A stretch of DNA of 64,000 nt from KBS50 sp042666615 (GCF_042666615.1 NZ_JBHTDD010000006.1:62001-126000); one strand, 5' to 3'; positions 16,863 to 24,908 are shown, counted from the first letter of the stretch. Program-made: numbers and translations. Notes: generated by a model not told the origin, from the sequence alone.

Positions 16863-17065
16863 GCCGCCGAGCGTAGCCACGGTGGCGGTAGCGCGGAGGT
16901 ACGCCAGGCAGACGGCGCACGGCCCATGCGCGTGTCATCCCGGCGCCGCGCTGACCTCGCGACGTGCCAGCCGCCGGTCAGATCGGCGACCGTGTGCTGT
17001 CGGCCGCATACTCTCCGTGCCTAGGCTGCGGGCCGACGTGACCGCTGGCGAGGGGAGTACCAGAA

Positions 17066-18253
17066 ATGATGCGAACGGCGATGTCGCTGGTCCTGGCCGC
17101 GACCATGGCGGTAGCCGGGGCGCCCGTACCCGCGGTCGCCGCCGGACCGCCGGTCCGCTGCGGCGACACGATAACCGAGAGCGTCACCCTCAGCGCCAAC
17201 CTGCGGTGCGCGGGCGACGCCCTGATCGTCGGCGCCAGCGGCGTCACCATCGACCTGAACGGGTACGCGATCGTCGGTGACCCCGGTGGACGGGCGATCA
17301 CGGTCGCCGGCGACCAGACCCTGTCCGGCGTCACGGTCCGCGACGGCACCGTCCGGGGGTTCCCGGGCGGAATTCTGCTGCAGGACGTCGCGACCATCGC
17401 CCTGACCGGTGTCCGGCTGGTCGACACGAACCTGGAGGCGACCCAGTTCTCCGGGGTGTCGATAAGCGACAGCGCGCTCACCCGGTCGGGCGTCGGCACC
17501 TCGTACGGGCAGGGGTTGACGCTGACCGAGGTCCGGATGACCGGCGGTTACCTGTCGGCGATCAGCGTCCAGGGCGTGTCGACCGTGAACAGCGTGCTGG
17601 TCGGCAGCCGGATCGGCGGCGTCGAGTTCTACTCGTTCGAGCTGGCCCGCAGCCGGTTGACCGACACGGCGATCGACGTCACCGAGGCCGGTGATTACAC
17701 GATCCACGACAACGTGTTCTCCGGTGCCGGTGTCTACGGGTTGCTGGCCGACGGGCTGCGGATCGAGAACAACCTGTTCCGGGACATGCGGGTCGGCGTC
17801 CGGTTGGAGTCCGACGGTCGAGGGTTGCTGGTGCGTGACAACCGCTTCGTGAACACCGGGGTGGGGGTGCGGGTATCCACCTTCTACCTGGCCCAGGTGG
17901 CTGACCTGACGATCACCGACAACGAGTTCGTCCGCAACGGCTCGGCCGGCGTGTTCATCGAGGCCGCCGACCCGCTCGCCGGACCGGACGACGAGTTCGT
18001 GATTTCCGGCAACGTGTTCCGCCACAACGGCTACGCCGGCACCGAGGTGGACGGCGACGGCCGGCGCATCGACGACGGGCTGCACCTGTCCGTACCGGTG
18101 GACAGCCCGCTCGTGGTCGCGGGCAACCAGACGTACCACAACGCGGACCACGGGATCGAGGCGTTGCCGGTCGGCAGCGTGCGCGACGGCGGCGGCAACG
18201 TCTCGCGCGGGGACCCGAACGGCTGCGCCGGCGTGGTGTGCGCGTACCGCTGA
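17066..18253 (+). CDS. secreted right-handed beta-helix protein
   Basis: A 395-residue exported protein. Residues 1-26 form a Sec signal peptide (hydrophobic core then AVAA cleavage region). The mature part is a series of short parallel beta-helix repeats of the NosD/pectate-lyase type: GVTIDLNGYAIVG, GVTVRDGTVRGF, YTIHDNVFSGAG, GLRIENNLFRDM, LLVRDNRFVNTGVGV, LTITDNEFVRNG. Two cysteines near the mature N-terminus and two at the C-terminus (NGCAGVVCAYR) may cap the helix. The fold usually binds or cleaves polysaccharide; no catalytic set is evident. The start ATG 17066 follows GAGGGGAG. Confidence 0.8.
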   Translation: MMRTAMSLVLAATMAVAGAPVPAVAAGPPVRCGDTITESVTLSANLRCAGDALIVGASGVTIDLNGYAIVGDPGGRAITVAGDQTLSGVTVRDGTVRGFPGGILLQDVATIALTGVRLVDTNLEATQFSGVSISDSALTRSGVGTSYGQGLTLTEVRMTGGYLSAISVQGVSTVNSVLVGSRIGGVEFYSFELARSRLTDTAIDVTEAGDYTIHDNVFSGAGVYGLLADGLRIENNLFRDMRVGVRLESDGRGLLVRDNRFVNTGVGVRVSTFYLAQVADLTITDNEFVRNGSAGVFIEAADPLAGPDDEFVISGNVFRHNGYAGTEVDGDGRRIDDGLHLSVPVDSPLVVAGNQTYHNADHGIEALPVGSVRDGGGNVSRGDPNGCAGVVCAYR

Positions 18254-18260
18254 GGTGGTG

Positions 18261-19502
18261 TCACCGGCGGGTCGTCCCGGCGTTCGCCACGACCGTGTCC
18301 GGGTGCTGGTGGCCGGGTCGCGGGCCCCGGTCCCGGCCGCCGGGCGGGCCCGCGGCGAGCAGGTACGAGCAGACCAGGAACAGAGCGCCGAGCAACGGGA
18401 TCAGGCGGGCATCCGCCGCCGCGAGCACGAGTCCGCCGAGTGCCCCGGCCACGCTCGTGCCGAGGTAGAGACCGGCGACGTTCAACGCGAGCGCGGGCAT
18501 CGCCGCGGCCGGACCGACCGCCACGAACATGCTGCCCTGCACCGGGGGAGTCAGCCCCCAGGCGAACATCGACCAGAGTGCGACCAGCACCAGCAGCATC
18601 ACCAACCCGGGCGGGCCACCCACGCCGAGAAACCCGGCTCCGGCGATCACCAGCAGGGCCAGCGCGTGGCCCCCGAGGACGAGCCGCAGGCTGAACCGCG
18701 CACCGAGCCGGTCGACCGCCCGCCCGGACAGGAGGGCACCGGTCAGGCCGGCCACCCCGGCCACCAGCAGCACCACGGACAGGGGACGACCCGCGCCGGT
18801 TCGTGCCACGTACACGCCCAGGTAGGTGTAGAACATCAGGCCACCACCGGCGGCCAGGAACGTCACCGCCACCAGTCGCAACGCCGCCCGGGACCGCAGC
18901 GGAGCAAGTCGTTGCCCCAACGTGGCCGGCGGCGCCTCCCCGGGCAGCGTGGGCACCGTCATCAGCAACCCGATCGCGGTAACCGTGCCGACGGCTGCGA
19001 TCAGCCAGAACGTCGCGCGCCAGCCGACCAGGTCGCCCAGAACGGTGCCCACCGGGACCCCGGTGAACAGTGCGACGGTCATGCCGGCCGTGGTCACCGC
19101 GAGATAGCGACCCTGCTGGCCGGGCGGTGCCCCGGCGGCCGCGGTGCCGAACGCCGCCGACGTGATCACCGCGGCGGCCAGGGCCGCGCCGACCCGGGCC
19201 GCCAGCAGCACCCCGAAGCTCGGAGCGATCGCCGACGCCACGTTGGCCAGGACGAAAACAGCCAGGCCGCAGACCAGTACGGTCCGTCTCGGCCACCGGG
19301 CGACAACCACGGCGAGGGTGGGTGCGCCCACCGCGTACGCCAACGCGAACACGGTGACCAACTGGCCGACGACCGAGGGGCTGAGTCGCAGATCGGTGGC
19401 GATCCGGGGCAGCACGCCGGCGATGACGAACTCGTCGGTCGCGGTGGTCAACAGGGCCAGGAACAACACGTACAGCCAGCCCGGCACGCGGGGTCCACGC
19501 AT
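18261..19502 (-). CDS. MFS efflux transporter (DHA1/AraJ type)
   Basis: A 413-residue major-facilitator pump with about twelve membrane helices. Typical elements are DEFVIAGVLPRIATDLRLS in helix 1, the loop 2-3 region ending ARWPRRTVLVCGLAVF, and the motif-C-like stretch GVPVGTVLGDLVGWRATFW. Predicted to export small molecules or drugs in exchange for protons. It starts at ATG 19502 behind GAGGAGG. It is transcribed from a MerR-type promoter that overlaps the end of the upstream MerR gene, so it is almost certainly that regulator's target. Confidence 0.88.
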   Translation of the reverse strand: MRGPRVPGWLYVLFLALLTTATDEFVIAGVLPRIATDLRLSPSVVGQLVTVFALAYAVGAPTLAVVVARWPRRTVLVCGLAVFVLANVASAIAPSFGVLLAARVGAALAAAVITSAAFGTAAAGAPPGQQGRYLAVTTAGMTVALFTGVPVGTVLGDLVGWRATFWLIAAVGTVTAIGLLMTVPTLPGEAPPATLGQRLAPLRSRAALRLVAVTFLAAGGGLMFYTYLGVYVARTGAGRPLSVVLLVAGVAGLTGALLSGRAVDRLGARFSLRLVLGGHALALLVIAGAGFLGVGGPPGLVMLLVLVALWSMFAWGLTPPVQGSMFVAVGPAAAMPALALNVAGLYLGTSVAGALGGLVLAAADARLIPLLGALFLVCSYLLAAGPPGGRDRGPRPGHQHPDTVVANAGTTRR

Positions 19503-19532
19503 CGTGTCACTACCTCCTCGACGGTTGACCGC

Positions 19533-19564
19533 ACGGTAGGTGGTGACACCGGTGTCACGGTCAA
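19533..19564 (-). promoter_or_regulatory. MerR-type promoter with 20-bp spacer and perfect palindrome
   Basis: On the minus strand TTGACC (19559-19564) and TACCGT (19533-19538) are separated by 20 bp containing the perfect palindrome GTGACACCGGTGTCAC (19543-19558). Over-long spacers with a central dyad are the signature of MerR-activated promoters. The -35 box contains the TGA stop of the MerR gene. Confidence 0.75.
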
Positions 19565-19971
19565 GCGTTCGAGCGCAACGACTCCGCGAAGTCGTCGGTA
19601 TCGGCCGTGGTGGCGCGAAGGCGGGCGAGGCGGGCGGCCAGCTCCGCGCGGTATCGGCTCAACTCGGCCGCCTGTGCGTCGACCTGGGCGAGCCTCCGCT
19701 GGTACATCTCCACCGACCCGGCCAGCGGGCGGTCACAGGCCAGGAACTCGGCTGTCTTCATGTCCAGGCACGGGGCGACGTGCCGGATGTCGTCCACGAC
19801 CAGGCCCGCCCGCAGCAGTTCCCGGACGTTGAGCACCCGGTGGACGGCCTGTTCGTCGTACTCCCGCCAGCCCTTGCTCGTCCGTCGCGCCGTCAGCAGC
19901 CCTTGCTGCTCGTAGTGGCGGATGGATCGGCGACTGGCGCCGGTGCGTTCGGACAGCTCACCGATGAGCAC
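19561..19971 (-). CDS. MerR-family transcriptional regulator
   Basis: A 136-residue regulator with an N-terminal MerR winged helix (IGELSERTGASRRSIRHYEQ, GLLTARRTSKGWREY) and a C-terminal dimerisation coiled coil. Single cysteines occur in HVAPCLDMKT and LACDRPL, leaving a redox or metal signal possible but unproven. It starts at GTG 19971. The next gene downstream is an MFS pump whose promoter shows the MerR architecture, so the likely role is drug- or stress-induced efflux control. Confidence 0.88.
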   Translation of the reverse strand: MLIGELSERTGASRRSIRHYEQQGLLTARRTSKGWREYDEQAVHRVLNVRELLRAGLVVDDIRHVAPCLDMKTAEFLACDRPLAGSVEMYQRRLAQVDAQAAELSRYRAELAARLARLRATTADTDDFAESLRSNA

Positions 19972-19992
19972 GGGTCACATCCCTTCCCGATT

Positions 19993-20035
19993 GTCGTGAC
20001 GCCACGGATCGTCGCACGATCCGTGGCGTCACGAC
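19993..20035 (-). terminator. perfect 20-bp stem, 3-nt loop terminator
   Basis: Arms 19993-20012 and 20016-20035 are perfectly complementary around the loop CGC. It lies 38 bp beyond the stop of the DHA2 transporter and upstream of the MerR gene, so it should separate the two minus-strand units. Confidence 0.75.
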
Positions 20036-20072
20036 CGGGGATGGTCAGGCCCTCGCGGTGGCGGGAACCTCG

Positions 20073-21506
20073 TCAGGCGCTCGCGGTGGCGGCGGACCGG
20101 GCAGGACCGTCGGGCACGCTGGCCGGCTGGCGCAGGGTCAGGTACGCGACGACGAACGCGGCGACAAGTAATCCCGTACCCACGGCGAAGGCCAGCCGGT
20201 AGCCCTCGGTCAGCGCCGCCGCCTCGGTCACGCCCGCGGCGCGCAGCCGGTCGGTGCGGGCGGCGGCCAGGGTGGCCAGCACCGCGACGCCGAGCGCCAT
20301 GCCGACCTGTTGGGTGGTGTTGAACAGGCCGGAGGCCAGGCCCGCGTCGTCCGCCTTCGCCCCGGACATGCCGAGCGCGGTCAGCGCCGGCAGGGCCAGT
20401 CCGAACCCGGCGACGAGCAGCATCACCGGCAGGAGGTCGGTGACGTAGTCGGCGCGCACCGGAAGCCGGGCGAGCAGGCCGAGTGCTCCCATGAGCAGCA
20501 CCAGACCGGCGAGCAGGACGGCGCGCTCGCCGAACCGGGCGTTCAGTCGGGCGGACACGCCGAGCGAGACCACGGCGATGGCAAGCGCGGCGGGCAGCAT
20601 CGCCAGTCCGGTGCCGGTGGCGCCGTACCCCAGGACCTGCTGCAGGTAGAGCGCGACCAGGACCTGGAACGAGAAGCACGCGGCGAGCAGCAGAACCTGC
20701 ACCAGGTTGGCCCCGGCGACGGCGCGGACGCGGAAGATCCGCAGCGGCATGAGCGGGGTACGCGCGGTGGCCTGGCGCGCGACGAACCCGACGAGCAGGG
20801 CGGCGGCGAGGCCGCCGAGACCGAGGGTGACCGCCGACGGGGCGTCTTCGATGGTGACCACCGCAAGGATGCCGGTCACCAGGCCGGCGGTGACCAGCGC
20901 CGCGCCCGGCACGTCGGCGCCGGCGGCCAACCCGACGCCCCGGTCGGCGGGCACCGCGTACCCGGCGAGGACGAGCGCGGCCAGCCCGATCGGCAGGTTG
21001 ATGTAGAAGATCCAGTTCCAGGTGAGGGCGTCGGTGAGGATGCCGCCGAGCACCTGGCCGATGGAGGCGCCGGCGGCTCCGGTGAAGCTGAACACCGCGA
21101 TGGCGCGTCCCCGGTCTCGGGGCTCGGTGAACAGCGTGACCAGGATGCCGAGGCTGACGGCGGTGGCCAGGGCGGCGCCTACGCCCTGCAGGAACCGGGC
21201 GAGGAGCAGGATGGCCGGCGTGGTGGCGGCCCCGGCCAGCAGCGAGGCGGCGGTGAAGACCGCGACGCCGGCCAGGAACAGCCTCTTGCGCCCGAGCAGG
21301 TCGCCGAGCCGGCCGGCGAGCAGCAGCAGGCTGCCGAATGCGATCAGGTACGCGTTGACCACCCAGCTCAGGCCGGTGGGGGAGAAGCCGAGGTCGGTCT
21401 GGATGGTCGGCATCGCCACGGTCACGATGCTGCCGTCGAGGATGGTCATCAACATGCTGGTGGCGAGTACGGCCAGCGCGAGCCAGCGCGAGCGGGGAGT
21501 GGGCAT
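20073..21506 (-). CDS. DHA2-family (EmrB/QacA) MFS drug transporter
   Basis: A 477-residue pump with about fourteen membrane helices. Family marks are the N-terminal LDGSIVTVAMPTIQTDLGFS, GLSWVVNAYLIAFGSLLLLA, the loop 2-3 motif GRLGDLLGRKRLF, and the motif-C-like GASIGQVLGGILTDALTWNW, all typical of QacA/EmrB exporters. I choose ATG 21506 over GTG 21509 because AGGAGG is 6 nt upstream of the ATG and only 3 from the GTG. That ribosome-binding site is inside a 13-bp hairpin. The upstream co-directional MarR gene is the probable regulator. Confidence 0.9.
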   Translation of the reverse strand: MPTPRSRWLALAVLATSMLMTILDGSIVTVAMPTIQTDLGFSPTGLSWVVNAYLIAFGSLLLLAGRLGDLLGRKRLFLAGVAVFTAASLLAGAATTPAILLLARFLQGVGAALATAVSLGILVTLFTEPRDRGRAIAVFSFTGAAGASIGQVLGGILTDALTWNWIFYINLPIGLAALVLAGYAVPADRGVGLAAGADVPGAALVTAGLVTGILAVVTIEDAPSAVTLGLGGLAAALLVGFVARQATARTPLMPLRIFRVRAVAGANLVQVLLLAACFSFQVLVALYLQQVLGYGATGTGLAMLPAALAIAVVSLGVSARLNARFGERAVLLAGLVLLMGALGLLARLPVRADYVTDLLPVMLLVAGFGLALPALTALGMSGAKADDAGLASGLFNTTQQVGMALGVAVLATLAAARTDRLRAAGVTEAAALTEGYRLAFAVGTGLLVAAFVVAYLTLRQPASVPDGPARSAATASA

Positions 21507-21507
21507 C

Positions 21508-21540
21508 ACGGTCCTCCTGTTGATCCGACAGGAGGACCGT
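21508..21540 (-). promoter_or_regulatory. hairpin burying the Shine-Dalgarno of the DHA2 pump
   Basis: Perfect 13-bp arms (21508-21520 and 21528-21540) with a 7-nt loop. In the mRNA the AGGAGG ribosome-binding site sits in the start-proximal arm, directly before the start codon, so a folded leader would block translation. As DNA it could also be an operator. Confidence 0.55.
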
Positions 21541-21544
21541 AGTA

Positions 21545-21566
21545 GATAGTTTTGTTACAGACAATC
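21545..21566. promoter_or_regulatory. probable MarR operator
   Basis: Imperfect dyad GATAGT-N10-ACAATC with an inner TTGT-N5-ACAA (21552-21564), of the kind bound by MarR proteins. It lies between the MarR gene and the pump, upstream of the leader hairpin. Confidence 0.5.
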
Positions 21567-21609
21567 TGCCTGTGACCCACCTCTCCGTCGACTCGGCTCG
21601 CGCGCCTGC

Positions 21610-22098
21610 TCAGCGCTCCCGCTGGCGTGCCCGGCGGACCGGCCGCGGCGGCTCTACCGGCTCCGCGAGGTGTCCACTGACCAGCCGGTTCATCGCCGAC
21701 AGGAACACCTCGCGCTCGTCGGCGGGAAGTGCCGCCAGGGCCTCGGCGTGCACCCGGTCGACGATCCGCTGGCTGCGCGCGGCCACCTCGGCGCCCTTCC
21801 CGGTGACCGCGATGATCCGCGCCCGCCGGTCGGTGCTGGACGGACGACGCTCCGCCAGCCCGGCCCGCTCCAACGCGTCCACGGTGACGACCATCGTGGT
21901 CTTGTCCATGTCGCCGATCTCCGCGAGCTGGATCTGGGTGCGTTCCTCCTGCTGGGCGTGCACCAGCACGCAGTGCATCCGGGCGGTGAGGCCGATCTCG
22001 GCGAGAGCCGTCGCCATCCGGGTGCGTAGCACGTGGCTGGTGTGGTCGAGCAGGTACGACAGGTCCGGCTGGCTGGTGCGGGGGGCCAGGGCGGTCAT
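21610..22098 (-). CDS. MarR-family transcriptional regulator
   Basis: A 162-residue winged-helix regulator: RTQIQLAEIGDMDKTTMVVT is the recognition region, with the wing AERRPSSTDRRARIIAVTGK, a classic MarR DRRA/R turn. The C-terminal tail is very basic (PRPVRRARQRER). The ATG at 22098 begins the conserved part; longer open frame upstream is not conserved. It precedes the DHA2 pump on the same strand by about 100 bp, with an operator-like dyad in the gap, and probably represses it. Confidence 0.88.
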   Translation of the reverse strand: MTALAPRTSQPDLSYLLDHTSHVLRTRMATALAEIGLTARMHCVLVHAQQEERTQIQLAEIGDMDKTTMVVTVDALERAGLAERRPSSTDRRARIIAVTGKGAEVAARSQRIVDRVHAEALAALPADEREVFLSAMNRLVSGHLAEPVEPPRPVRRARQRER

Positions 22099-22169
22099 GG
22101 GTCCCAGCGTACCGATTGGTCCGTGACAGATCATCCGACGACGATCGATGCCGTTCGGTCGCCTAAGTA

Positions 22170-22183
22170 ACCCCAATGGGGGT
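22170..22183. promoter_or_regulatory. ACCCC-N4-GGGGT dyad before RHH/Clp-N gene
   Basis: Short inverted repeat ending 11 bp before the ATG at 22195. Its position and size suit autoregulation by the ribbon-helix-helix domain of the encoded protein; this is inference. Confidence 0.35.
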
Positions 22184-22194
22184 ATGATGGGTGC

Positions 22195-22980
22195 ATGCCA
22201 AAAATCAACGTATACCTCCCCGACGATCTCGCCGAGGCCGTGAAGGAGGCCGGCGTTCCCGTCTCGGCGGTGTGCCAACGGGCCCTGGAGCAGGCGGTCC
22301 GCCGGATCACCGCGATCCGGCAGACGGCGGCCGGCAGCCTCGGGGTCGAGGACCTGGCGGACCGGCTGCCGGCGTTCACCGAACGCGCCCTGACCAGCGT
22401 CCAGTTGGCGATCGAACGAGCCCGCACCGACGCCGGCGAACGCCCGCCCGTCGTCGGCACCGGACACCTCCTCGGCGGCCTGATCGCCGAGGGCGGCAAC
22501 CTGGCCCTGCACGTCCTGCGTGCCATCGACATCGATCCGGCCCAGGTGACGAGGGAACTCGCCCGACACCCGGCCGACGCGGAAGCCGCCGGCTCGGGCG
22601 CGGGGTTCAGCACCACGGCCGCCGCCGCCCTGGAACTCACCGTCGCCGAGGCGACCTCGCTCGGGCACAACTACATCGGCTGCGAACACCTGCTGCTGGG
22701 TTTGGTCGGTGAGCCGGACGGCGTCGCCGGGCAGGTGCTGCGGGCGCTCGGCGCCGAGCCGCGGCTGACCCGGCGTGCCGTGTCCGCCGCCCTCGCCGGA
22801 TACGTGCACCTGCGCGCCACCACGGCACCCGCCGGTGGCACGACCGTCTCCACCGATCCGATGGCCGCCCTCGCCACGGCCGTGCAGCGCCAACTCCAGC
22901 CGCTCGTGGACCGGATCGAGCGCCTGGAGCGGCGCCTCCACCCGGGTGCGGACCGGGCAGCCTCGGACGACGCCCGATGA
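22195..22980 (+). CDS. RHH (CopG-like) / Clp-N domain protein
   Basis: A 261-residue protein joining two kinds of domain. Residues 1-38 (PKINVYLPDDLAEAVKEAGV, then AVCQRALEQAVRR) look like a ribbon-helix-helix DNA-binding unit. Residues about 53-118 and 138-202 are two Clp-N repeats, the substrate/adaptor-docking fold of ClpA/ClpC, best seen in YIGCEHLLLGLVGEPDGVAG and RALGAEPRLTRRAV. The C-terminus has a Pro-rich linker and a short amphipathic helix (LQPLVDRIERLERRL). No AAA+ module is present, so it is not a chaperone itself. It may link DNA binding to Clp proteolysis. Its stop codon overlaps the start of a 48-codon gene. Confidence 0.75.
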   Translation: MPKINVYLPDDLAEAVKEAGVPVSAVCQRALEQAVRRITAIRQTAAGSLGVEDLADRLPAFTERALTSVQLAIERARTDAGERPPVVGTGHLLGGLIAEGGNLALHVLRAIDIDPAQVTRELARHPADAEAAGSGAGFSTTAAAALELTVAEATSLGHNYIGCEHLLLGLVGEPDGVAGQVLRALGAEPRLTRRAVSAALAGYVHLRATTAPAGGTTVSTDPMAALATAVQRQLQPLVDRIERLERRLHPGADRAASDDAR

Positions 22981-23123
22981 CCAGCGTGGCCCTCCCGCGC
23001 GTCGGCCGGACGGTCATCCGGGTACGGCGGTCGGCGTACCCGCTGCCGGGCCGGCGGTTCCGGACGGCACTGGCGGCGCTTGTCGTCTTCCTCGCGGCGA
23101 TCTGGCCGCTGCTGGCGCCGTGA
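22977..23123 (+). CDS. 48-residue single-pass membrane peptide
   Basis: Small gene whose ATG overlaps the TGA of the RHH/Clp-N gene as ATGA, implying translational coupling. The product has a basic N-terminal half (RVGRTVIRVRRSAYPLPGRR) and one hydrophobic helix, ALAALVVFLAAIWPLLAP, at the C-terminus. The positive-inside rule suggests a cytosolic basic face. No family is recognised. The coupling and clear topology are the reasons for calling it. Confidence 0.5.
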   Translation: MTSVALPRVGRTVIRVRRSAYPLPGRRFRTALAALVVFLAAIWPLLAP

Positions 23124-23236
23124 CGACGAACTCACCGGGGCCGTACGCCGAAGCTGGCGGTCGCAGACCTGCTGGCCGGCATCGCGGCGCGCACCGGGTG
23201 CGGCTGCGCCACCTCGGTCCGTGCGCCGGTGGCGCT

Positions 23237-24202
23237 TCAGTAGCCGGTCGGCGGCCGGGGTGTGTAGGGAGCGGTGAGCATGATCTGCTCCTGAGTGCTG
23301 AGCGTGACCTTGGTAGCCGCTGCGGCGTCGTCAAGGTGGTGGGGCGCGGTCGCACCCACGACGGGTGCCGCCACCACCGGGTTACCCAATATCCAGGCGA
23401 GCGCGACCTGGGCCATGGTGATGCCACGACGGTCCGCGACGACCTGCACAGCGTCGATGATGGGGCGGTCGACGCCGTCGAAGAACTGCCGTCCGATCCG
23501 GTCGTTCGTCGAACGCGACGTCTGCTGCCCGTACGGGCGGGCCAGGCGGCCTGAGGCGAGCGGGCACCAGGTCAGGCTGGACACCCCCTGGTCGGCGAGC
23601 AGCCCGAACATTTCCCGCTCCTCCTCGCGCTGAACGAGGCTGTACTGGTTCTGCATCGACACGAAGGGGGTCCAGGAATGCATGTCAGCAGCGTGTTGCA
23701 TCTTGGCGAACCGCCAGGCAGCCATCGATGAGGCACCGAGGAAACGAGCCTTGCCGGCGGTGACGACATCGTGCAGGGCCTCCATCGTCTCCTCGACAGG
23801 AGTCAGCGGATCGAAGCGGTGGACCTGGTACACGTCCACGTAGTCGGTGCCGAGCCGGTGCAGCGAGGCATCGATCTGTTGCGTGATCGATTGACGGGAC
23901 AGGCCGGACCCGGCGGGCCCCTCGTGCATCGGCAAGCCGACCTTTGTCGCGATGATCACCTCCTCGCGTCGGGTGTAGCGGCGAACGGCACGGCCGAGGA
24001 TCTCCTCAGACGTGCCGTGCCCGTATACGTTCGCGGTGTCCCACAGGGTGATACCCAACTCGACCGCCCGCCGGAAGATCGGTTGCGCGGCGTCCTCGCC
24101 CAGCGTCCAGGGGTGCCTGTGGGTGGGCTGCGCGAAACCCATGCAGCCGAGCGCGATCCGGCTCACCCGTGGGCCCGAGACGCCAAGCGTTGTGTGATCC
24201 AT
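23237..24202 (-). CDS. aldo/keto reductase
   Basis: A 321-residue TIM-barrel NADPH-dependent oxidoreductase that reduces aldehydes or ketones. The catalytic tetrad is complete: Asp55 and Tyr60 (WDTANVYGHG), Lys87 (IIATKVG) and His128 (YQVHRFD). Closest in pattern to the YajO/Tas-like AKR branch. The ATG at 24202 is only 6 nt after the stop of the FMN reductase gene, so the two form an operon, likely dealing with quinones, carbonyls or similar electrophiles. Confidence 0.9.
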   Translation of the reverse strand: MDHTTLGVSGPRVSRIALGCMGFAQPTHRHPWTLGEDAAQPIFRRAVELGITLWDTANVYGHGTSEEILGRAVRRYTRREEVIIATKVGLPMHEGPAGSGLSRQSITQQIDASLHRLGTDYVDVYQVHRFDPLTPVEETMEALHDVVTAGKARFLGASSMAAWRFAKMQHAADMHSWTPFVSMQNQYSLVQREEEREMFGLLADQGVSSLTWCPLASGRLARPYGQQTSRSTNDRIGRQFFDGVDRPIIDAVQVVADRRGITMAQVALAWILGNPVVAAPVVGATAPHHLDDAAAATKVTLSTQEQIMLTAPYTPRPPTGY

Positions 24203-24208
24203 CGGTGC

Positions 24209-24808
24209 TCACGCCCCACCCGGGTACGGTGCGGCGGTCCGGGCGGCCCGCAGGGCCCGCGCCCACCAGCCGAGCTGTTCCAGCAGCGTCTTGGCGTAGC
24301 CGGCCGCCGCGGCGTCGACCGGTGTGCCGTCCTGCCAGGCGGTGAAGTAGTTGGGGAAGGCCAGTCCGTCGCGGATGGTCACCGCGTGCAGTTCGGTGAG
24401 CACGTTCTCCAGGTGCAGCACGGCGTGCCGGCCACCGGCCGCGCCGCCGTAGCTGACGAACGCCACGGGTTTGGCGGTCCACTGGGTGAAGTGCCAGTCG
24501 ATGAGCGCTTTCAGAGCCGCGGGATAGCTGTGGTTGTACTCGGGCGTGACCATGACGAACGCGTCGGCCTCCGCCAACTTCATGGTGACTTCCTTCATGC
24601 CTGCCGGGCGCGGGTAGTCGTCACCGGCGAACTTCGGGGGCGCGGCGGGTAGCGCCAGCGGGATGTCCACGTCGGCCAGGTCGACGACGTCCATGTCGAA
24701 TCCGCCGTGCGCCCGGATCTGAGCCGCCAGCCAGGCGGCGACGACCGGCCCGAACCGGCCCTCCCGCACGCTGCCGATGATGACCACGAGTTTGCTCTTG
24801 TCGCTCAT
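24209..24808 (-). CDS. NADPH-dependent FMN reductase
   Basis: A 199-residue flavodoxin-like reductase. The phosphate-binding loop GSVREGRFGP and the flavin-site motif TPEYNHSYPAALKALIDWHF identify the family, whose members reduce FMN, quinones or azo dyes. A later SYGGAAGGRHA loop also fits. ATG 24808 begins MSDKSKLVVIIGS; an upstream open frame crosses the regulatory hairpin and is not used. It leads an operon with an aldo/keto reductase and is divergent from an XRE regulator. Confidence 0.9.
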   Translation of the reverse strand: MSDKSKLVVIIGSVREGRFGPVVAAWLAAQIRAHGGFDMDVVDLADVDIPLALPAAPPKFAGDDYPRPAGMKEVTMKLAEADAFVMVTPEYNHSYPAALKALIDWHFTQWTAKPVAFVSYGGAAGGRHAVLHLENVLTELHAVTIRDGLAFPNYFTAWQDGTPVDAAAAGYAKTLLEQLGWWARALRAARTAAPYPGGA

Positions 24809-24848
24809 GCCGTAGACGATCTGCCGGTCCCGACTCGGTAGCCAGACC

Positions 24849-24885
24849 GGGCGCAGGCTGGCCCGCACAGGGCCAGCCTGCGCCC
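24849..24885. promoter_or_regulatory. perfect 16-bp-arm hairpin in a divergent promoter region
   Basis: Arms 24849-24864 and 24870-24885 are fully complementary with a 5-nt loop. It lies between two divergent genes (24808 and 24921), where no terminator is needed, so an operator or leader function is likelier. Confidence 0.5.
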
Positions 24886-24908
24886 CACCGACAGCCGGCA
24901 GCGCACCG

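Noticed and set aside
17021..18151. 376-codon minus-strand frame over the beta-helix gene
   Set aside because: Antisense shadow; the plus-strand gene has a signal peptide, ribosome-binding site and repeat structure.
20310..21542. 410-codon plus-strand frame
   Set aside because: Antisense to the DHA2 gene, Gly/Glu/Gln-rich, no recognised domain.
20029..21564. 511-codon minus-strand frame over the DHA2 pump
   Set aside because: Shifted reading of the transporter gene; composition is Arg/His/Pro-rich and no domain is present.
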